DNA from: JAJPHC01 sp035255945
Lineage (GTDB): Bacteria > Acidobacteriota > Thermoanaerobaculia > Gp7-AA8
DNA: 9,064 nt
NCBI GenBank assembly: GCA_035255945.1
Contig: DATEZA010000256.1
Span: 1 to 9,064, forward strand
Direction: 5' to 3'
Shown: in pieces, positions 6,103 to 9,064 of the stretch
Layout of the letters: every line of letters starts with the position of its first letter
Position numbering within the stretch: position 1 is the first letter of the stretch
Translations under genes and position numbers: made by a program
Notes under the pieces: generated by a model
What the model was told of the DNA's origin: nothing
Databases searched by the model: none
What the model saw: only the letters and a program-made list of their open reading frames with translations

Positions 6103-6198
6103 GAAATCTGAAACCTGAAACCTGAAAAGCCGCCGAGCTCGCTCGGCGCAGCGCTGGCGCCGGCTGCTTCAGGTTTCAGGTTTCAGGTTTCAGATTTC
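6103..6198. repeat. Inverted array of CTGAAAC-type heptamers with GC-rich inner hairpin
   Basis: The left arm (6103-6126) and right arm (6175-6198) are perfect 24-nt reverse complements built from 7-nt units of the type CTGAAAC/CTGAAAT. Flanking units (CTGAAA near 6101, an extra unit at 6168-6174) extend the array with slippage. The 48-nt centre holds a small palindrome, CGCCGAG-CTCG-CTCGGCG (6131-6148), and the GC-rich CGCTGGCGCCGG. It lies between two divergent genes (starts at 6072 and 6245), so it is not at a gene end like the other hairpins here. It could be a dispersed intergenic repeat, a cruciform, or an operator array; no function is demonstrated. Confidence 0.85.
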
Positions 6199-6244
6199 AT
6201 GCTTCCTCCGGTAGGGAAAGGCCTCCCGGCGGCACTCCTTGAGT

Positions 6245-7696
6245 ATGAGCAAGGTCACGCCTGACGATCCTCGCTATCCGACGCTCGTGCGCGGCTTCAA
6301 TCTCCGCTGGGTGGGGACGCCGTCGTATGTGCAGGTCTGTTCCGAGACGCAGGAGGTCGTCGACGCGGTGCAGCTCGCGGTCGACTCCGGACTGCGCGTC
6401 ACCGTGCAGAGCGGCGGCCATTGTTATGAGAATTTCGCCGTCGGCAATACCGGCGGGGTGATCATCGACATGGCCGGCTTCAATCAGGTTTATTACGACG
6501 ACGAGATGCAGGCGTTCTGTATCGAGGCGGGCTGCACGCTGTGGAATGTGTACTGGAATCTGTACAAGGAATACGGCGTCTGCATCCCCGGCGGGTCGTG
6601 TTATTCGGTCGGCGCGGGGGGACACATCAGCGGCGGCGGATATGGGCTGTTGTCGCGCAAGTTCGGATTGACCGTGGATTGGCTTTATGGCGTGGAAATG
6701 GTGGTTGTCGATGCGGCCGGGGGCGCGGAAGCAGTCGTCGTCACGGACAGCTCGACGGATCCCGAGGATCAGAATCTGTTGTGGGGATGCCAGGGCGGAG
6801 GGGGCGGCAATTTCGGGATCATTACGCGATTCTTTTTCCGCGAATTGCCGTCCGCGCCGCCGTTTGCGTACGTGCAGAACCTGGCTTGGAACTGGAGCGA
6901 GACGTCGCAGAATCAATTCACGACGCTCGTGCAGCGGTATGGCGCGTTTCTGCAGCAGAACAGCGCGCCGGACAGTCCGTATGACGGGCTGTTCACGCTG
7001 TTGCATTTGACGCAGCAGGCGGCGTCGCAGTTCACGCTGACGGCGCAATATGCGGGCGACCGGCACGAGCTGCTCGATGAATTCGTCAATTACATGAACG
7101 GCGACGGGCGGGCGGGGAGGATCGTCGCGCAGACGCACGCCGTCGGCCGGCATTTCTTTCCGCTGCGTACGACGCGCAAGACGCCGATGCCGTGGCTCTA
7201 TGCGACGCAGACCCTCGACGGCTCCGGCCCGAATCAGCGAGGGAAATACAAGTCGGCGTACATGACCCAGCCGTTCCCCGATTCGCAGATCCAGACGATT
7301 TACAACTGGCTCACCGATTCGTGTTACGCCAACTCGCAGGCGCTGCTGCAGGTCGATTCATACGGCTGCTCGATCAACCGCATCGCGCCCGACGCCACCG
7401 CGGTGCCGCAGCGCTCGTCGATCATGAAGCTGCAATACCAGACGTATTGGACCGATCCGAAGGACGATGCGCTCAATCTCGACTGGATCCGCGGTTTCTA
7501 CAATGAGATGTACGGCCCGGACGGACCGATGCCTGACGGCACGATGGACGGCTGCTACGTGAATTACCCCGATTCCGATCTGCAGAACTGGGCATATTTG
7601 TATTACCTCGGCAATTACCCGCGCTTGCAGCAGGTGAAGAAGACCTGGGATCCGAACAACATCTTCAATCACGCGCAGTCAATTCAGTTGCCGTAA
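6245..7696 (+). CDS. FAD-linked oxidase of the berberine bridge enzyme type, bicovalent FAD predicted
   Basis: The protein has 483 residues. The N-terminal half is a PCMH FAD-binding domain: VTVQSGGHCYENF places H59 as the 8-alpha-histidyl FAD anchor, and GGSCYSVGAGGHISGGGYG (116-134) places C119 as the 6-S-cysteinyl anchor. Both are needed for the bicovalent flavin of BBE, GOOX, AknOx and Dbv29-type oxidases. The C-terminal BBE domain ends with NWAYLYYLGNYPRLQQVK and WDPNNIFNHAQSI, the usual flavin-proximal finish. Such enzymes oxidise sugars, alcohols or alkaloid-like substrates with O2, making H2O2; the substrate here is unknown. No signal peptide is evident, although ATG 6245 lacks a Shine-Dalgarno and the start is the least certain point. 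The gene uses more T- and A-ending codons (TAT, TGT, TTG, AAT) than its neighbours, a possible sign of transfer. No biosynthetic genes lie nearby. Confidence 0.9.
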   Translation: MSKVTPDDPRYPTLVRGFNLRWVGTPSYVQVCSETQEVVDAVQLAVDSGLRVTVQSGGHCYENFAVGNTGGVIIDMAGFNQVYYDDEMQAFCIEAGCTLWNVYWNLYKEYGVCIPGGSCYSVGAGGHISGGGYGLLSRKFGLTVDWLYGVEMVVVDAAGGAEAVVVTDSSTDPEDQNLLWGCQGGGGGNFGIITRFFFRELPSAPPFAYVQNLAWNWSETSQNQFTTLVQRYGAFLQQNSAPDSPYDGLFTLLHLTQQAASQFTLTAQYAGDRHELLDEFVNYMNGDGRAGRIVAQTHAVGRHFFPLRTTRKTPMPWLYATQTLDGSGPNQRGKYKSAYMTQPFPDSQIQTIYNWLTDSCYANSQALLQVDSYGCSINRIAPDATAVPQRSSIMKLQYQTYWTDPKDDALNLDWIRGFYNEMYGPDGPMPDGTMDGCYVNYPDSDLQNWAYLYYLGNYPRLQQVKKTWDPNNIFNHAQSIQLP

Positions 7697-7737
7697 GAGA
7701 GTGATAGAGGAGGGCGGAGTGATAGAGTCGATAGAGC
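7697..7737 (+). repeat. Purine-rich GATAGAG repeat after the FAD oxidase stop
   Basis: Three copies of GATAGAG lie at 7703-7709, 7721-7727 and 7730-7736 within an almost pure A/G tract just after the TAA at 7694-7696. The same heptamer occurs twice (8742-8748 and 8758-8764) just after the M15 peptidase stop, so both plus-strand genes here are followed by the same microsatellite vocabulary. No coding or terminator function is apparent. Confidence 0.6.
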
Positions 7738-7746
7738 TCCTGTCCC

Positions 7747-7977
7747 TCAGTAGTCCTTGAGGAAGAACGCGGGCCATGTGAGGGACTTCAATTCCGTCAC
7801 CAGCTCAGCGTCTTCGGGGAAGACGACGGTTTCGGGTGTGAGGTCGCGCAGCAGCGGATACCAATTCGGCAGGTGATGTGCGAGCAGGTATTGCTCGAGT
7901 GAAGTGAGCGGCGTCGCGCCGGCGCGCTCGATGGTGGCGAGCAGGTCTCGATACCCGTTCGTGTCGAGCGTCGTCAC
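7747..7977 (-). pseudogene. ATP-grasp-like protein fragment, cut at the conserved KDY motif
   Basis: From a possible GTG at 7977 this frame encodes 76 residues. The conserved-looking part, GYRDLLATIERAG then EQYLLAHHLPNWYP and LTPETVVFP, resembles the region before the ATP-binding lysine of a group of bacterial ATP-grasp ligase-like proteins (Y-x-x-L ... P-x-x-Y-x-x-x-H-x-L-P-x-W-Y ... L-T-P). The frame then reads FFLKDY and stops at TGA (7749-7747), exactly where members continue as KDYVKS into the catalytic half. The rest of the gene is absent downstream. On the other side it runs into the repeat copy at 7972-8058, so the N-terminus is also lost. It is best read as a decayed remnant of a longer gene; a short expressed peptide cannot be excluded. 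Family assignment is from recall. Confidence 0.5.
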
Positions 7978-8058
7978 CCCGAGCGTAGTCGAGGGGCCCG
8001 GGTGCGCGGGCGGCGCGCCACCGCACGCCCAGGTCCCTCGACTACGCTCGGGATGACG
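7972..8058. repeat. Diverged second copy of the 45-bp inverted repeat family
   Basis: Outer arms at about 7972-8015 and 8016-8058 are imperfect reverse complements. The right arm carries the same core as copy 1 (AGGTCCCTCGACTACGCTCG, 8031-8050, identical to 3572-3591), while the left arm has drifted (ACCCC for ATCCC, GGGGCCC for GGGACCT). The two arms meet with almost no loop, at GGCGCGCC. Unlike copy 1 it does not lie between two intact convergent genes; it abuts the 5' side of the ATP-grasp fragment, consistent with insertion into, or survival beside, a decaying gene. Confidence 0.85.
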
Positions 8059-8151
8059 AGCCGGCGTTCGAGATGGTCGCGAAGACCAACCGCGGATCGG
8101 CGGGAAGACGAAGTGCGGTAGGGATTTGCTCACTTGCGGACACTCCTCTGC

Positions 8152-8157
8152 AGGAGG
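8152..8157 (+). promoter_or_regulatory. Strong Shine-Dalgarno deciding the M15 peptidase start
   Basis: AGGAGG lies 8 nt before ATG 8166. The frame stays open upstream to an ATG at 8073, but that extension would run through the repeat-flanking DNA and has no comparable site. It is the only textbook Shine-Dalgarno seen at a start in this window. Confidence 0.8.
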
Positions 8158-8165
8158 CGATTCCA

Positions 8166-8738
8166 ATGGCGACGACGCAATCCACCACATCCAGCAAGAA
8201 AAAGAAACCAGCTGCGAAACAAGCAGGGGCGAAGAAGCCGGCAGCGCTGCCGGCCGCTGCTGCAGCGAAGGCGATGTTGTCGGCGAAGACGGCGGCCGCG
8301 GCGGAGCCGCCGAAGGATCGCGATTACGCGCATCTCTCGGGCGAGTTCCGCGCGAAGCTGCAGGCGGTGCTGGCGCAGCTGGAAAAGGAAGGGACGCCGT
8401 TCAAGTTCGACGAAGGATTCCGGCCGGTGGAGCGGCAGCAGTGGCTGTACGGGTCGGGCAGGCCGAACGCGAAGCCGTTCGGGCGTCCGGGGCCGGTCGT
8501 CACGCAGAAAGACGGAGTGAAGAATCTCTCCAATCATCAGGGCGACGGCACGACAGGCAGCGGCAACGCGGCCGATTGTTATCCGATGGCCGGAGGCAAG
8601 ATCATCTGGCCGCCTCCGAAGGATTCGGACCCGCGCTGGAAGCGCTACGCGGAACTGGCGGAAGCGCAGGGGCTGCAGGCCGGGATGAATTGGCCGACGT
8701 TGCGGGATACGCCGCATGTGGAGTTGAAGAAGAAATAG
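8166..8738 (+). CDS. M15 / CwlK-like peptidoglycan peptidase with Lys/Ala-rich N-terminal tail
   Basis: The protein has 190 residues. Residues 1-50 are low complexity, rich in Lys and Ala, histone-H1-like, with no hydrophobic signal core. The remainder resembles the M15 metallopeptidase fold of VanY/CwlK L-alanyl-D-glutamate endopeptidases and phage endolysins: FDEGFRPVERQQWLYGSGRP (81-100), then SNHQ with H124, AAD with D137, and DTPHVEL with D181 and H184. H124, D137 and H184 would bind zinc. The usual SxHxxGxAxD spacing is stretched by about six residues (GDGTTG) between the His and the Asp. Such enzymes cut stem peptides of peptidoglycan. With no signal peptide, export, phage-style release or an intracellular role remain open. 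It is followed by a purine-rich repeat and stands alone rather than in an operon. Confidence 0.82.
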   Translation: MATTQSTTSSKKKKPAAKQAGAKKPAALPAAAAAKAMLSAKTAAAAEPPKDRDYAHLSGEFRAKLQAVLAQLEKEGTPFKFDEGFRPVERQQWLYGSGRPNAKPFGRPGPVVTQKDGVKNLSNHQGDGTTGSGNAADCYPMAGGKIIWPPPKDSDPRWKRYAELAEAQGLQAGMNWPTLRDTPHVELKKK

Positions 8739-8903
8739 AGAGATAGAGAAATAGAGAGATAGAGGAGACGGAGAGACAGAGAGACAAAGAGACGGAGAGA
8801 CGGGGAGACTGAGAGACAGAGCGACGGAGAGACGGAGTCTGGGTCTGGGTGCCGTGCTCCTCTATCTCTCTGTCTCTCCGTCTCTTTGTCTCTCTATTTC
8901 TAC
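8739..8903. repeat. Inverted purine/pyrimidine microsatellite (GAGACGGA/GAGATAGA type)
   Basis: From just after the M15 stop to about 8837 the plus strand is nearly all A/G with scattered C/T, made of degenerate 8-nt units such as GAGAGACA, GAGACGGA and GAGATAGA. After a short spacer (8838-8856) a C/T tract runs from 8857 to about 8903. Segment 8778-8801 is an exact 24-nt reverse complement of 8872-8895, so RNA or single-stranded DNA could form a long stem. It lies between the M15 gene and a possible convergent gene on the right. Such tracts are prone to slippage and assembly error. Confidence 0.85.
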
Positions 8904-8904
8904 T

Positions 8905-9064
8905 TACTGAAAATATCCGAGCGGCGAAGAGCCGCATCACGCGCGTGTCGCGAAAACGTGCGGCGGATGACCGCTCCCACAGAATCAGCAGGTTCGCCGC
9001 GGCGACGAGGACTGCCGCGATCACGCTGCTGCGACACGCAAACTCGATGCGCTGACGTCGATCG
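8905..9064 (-). CDS. Possible partial protein with one transmembrane segment (continues beyond right edge)
   Basis: On minus, one frame is open from the right edge across about 160 nt and has mostly G/C third positions. It encodes a hydrophobic helix (VIAAVLVAAANLLIL) followed by a basic stretch (WERSSAARFRD, then RVMRLFAARIF), which looks like a membrane segment with a cytoplasmic flank. It then runs into the purine/pyrimidine repeat without a stop and stays open to 8602 antisense to the M15 gene, so its true end is unclear. A second minus frame is also open and stops (TAG) at the repeat border, but its Arg-rich translation is less protein-like. No family is recognised. Confidence 0.3.

Noticed and set aside
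6103..6198. Shared transcription terminator
   Set aside because: The flanking genes point away from it on both sides, so no transcript of theirs ends here, and no U-tract follows.
8073..8165. Earlier ATG for the M15 gene
   Set aside because: No Shine-Dalgarno is present, and the extension runs through sequence next to the repeat; AGGAGG sits correctly before ATG 8166.
7978..8190. N-terminal extension of the ATP-grasp fragment on the minus strand
   Set aside because: It is made of the hairpin repeat and of sequence antisense to the M15 leader, with no family resemblance.
8849..9055. Small plus-strand gene at the right end
   Set aside because: Its first third is translated microsatellite (Ser/Leu repeats) and the rest is Arg/Ala-rich. 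The opposite strand in this stretch looks more protein-like.

Overview
This is a high-GC bacterial window with tightly packed genes on both strands. The best taxonomic hint is the secreted von Willebrand A protein at 1868-3496. It matches the 'VWFA-related acidobacterial domain' type that is expanded in Acidobacteriota, so an acidobacterial or closely related genome is my inference; no rRNA or other marker is present. No tRNA, rRNA, CRISPR array, integrase or transposase was seen.

Layout: (1) 3-269, the C-terminal tail of a nitronate monooxygenase-like flavoprotein that begins left of the window. (2) 288-391, an imperfect hairpin repeat at a convergent junction. (3) 396-1869 (minus), a secreted M20-type metallopeptidase homologue broken by one frameshift near 810, with several metal ligands replaced. 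(4) 1868-3496 (plus), a signal-peptide protein with a CxxC thioredoxin-like N-terminus, Ig-like middle and VWA domain. Its ATG overlaps the start codon of gene 3 in a GCATGC palindrome. (5) 3502-3602, a near-perfect 45-bp inverted repeat filling the gap to the next convergent gene. (6) 3604-4251 and 4248-4559 (minus), a translationally coupled pair: a four-helix small membrane protein, then a protein with three zinc ribbons. (7) 4578-5111 (plus), a GNAT acetyltransferase diverging from this pair across 18 bp. (8) 5101-6072 (minus), a secreted DUF2330 protein overlapping the GNAT gene tail to tail by 11 nt. (9) 6103-6198, an inverted array of a CTGAAAC-type heptamer between divergent genes. (10) 6245-7696 (plus), a berberine-bridge-type FAD oxidase with both covalent FAD anchor residues. 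(11) 7697-8165, a gene-poor stretch with a purine-rich repeat, an ATP-grasp-like fragment and a second copy of the 3502-3602 repeat family. (12) 8166-8738 (plus), an M15/CwlK-like peptidoglycan peptidase with a Lys/Ala-rich tail. (13) 8739-8903, an inverted purine/pyrimidine microsatellite. (14) From about 8905 to the right edge, possibly the end of a minus-strand gene.

The genes do not form one obvious pathway. Three encode exported proteins (M20 homologue, VWA, DUF2330) and one probably acts on peptidoglycan, so envelope and periplasm themes recur. The most system-like unit is the coupled membrane protein plus zinc-ribbon protein. Two features of genome organisation stand out. Long inverted repeats of unrelated sequence sit at each convergent junction that has room for one. 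Several starts have a TANNNT hexamer 6-7 nt upstream and little or no Shine-Dalgarno, which suggests leaderless transcription. I found no clear defence or biosynthetic system.
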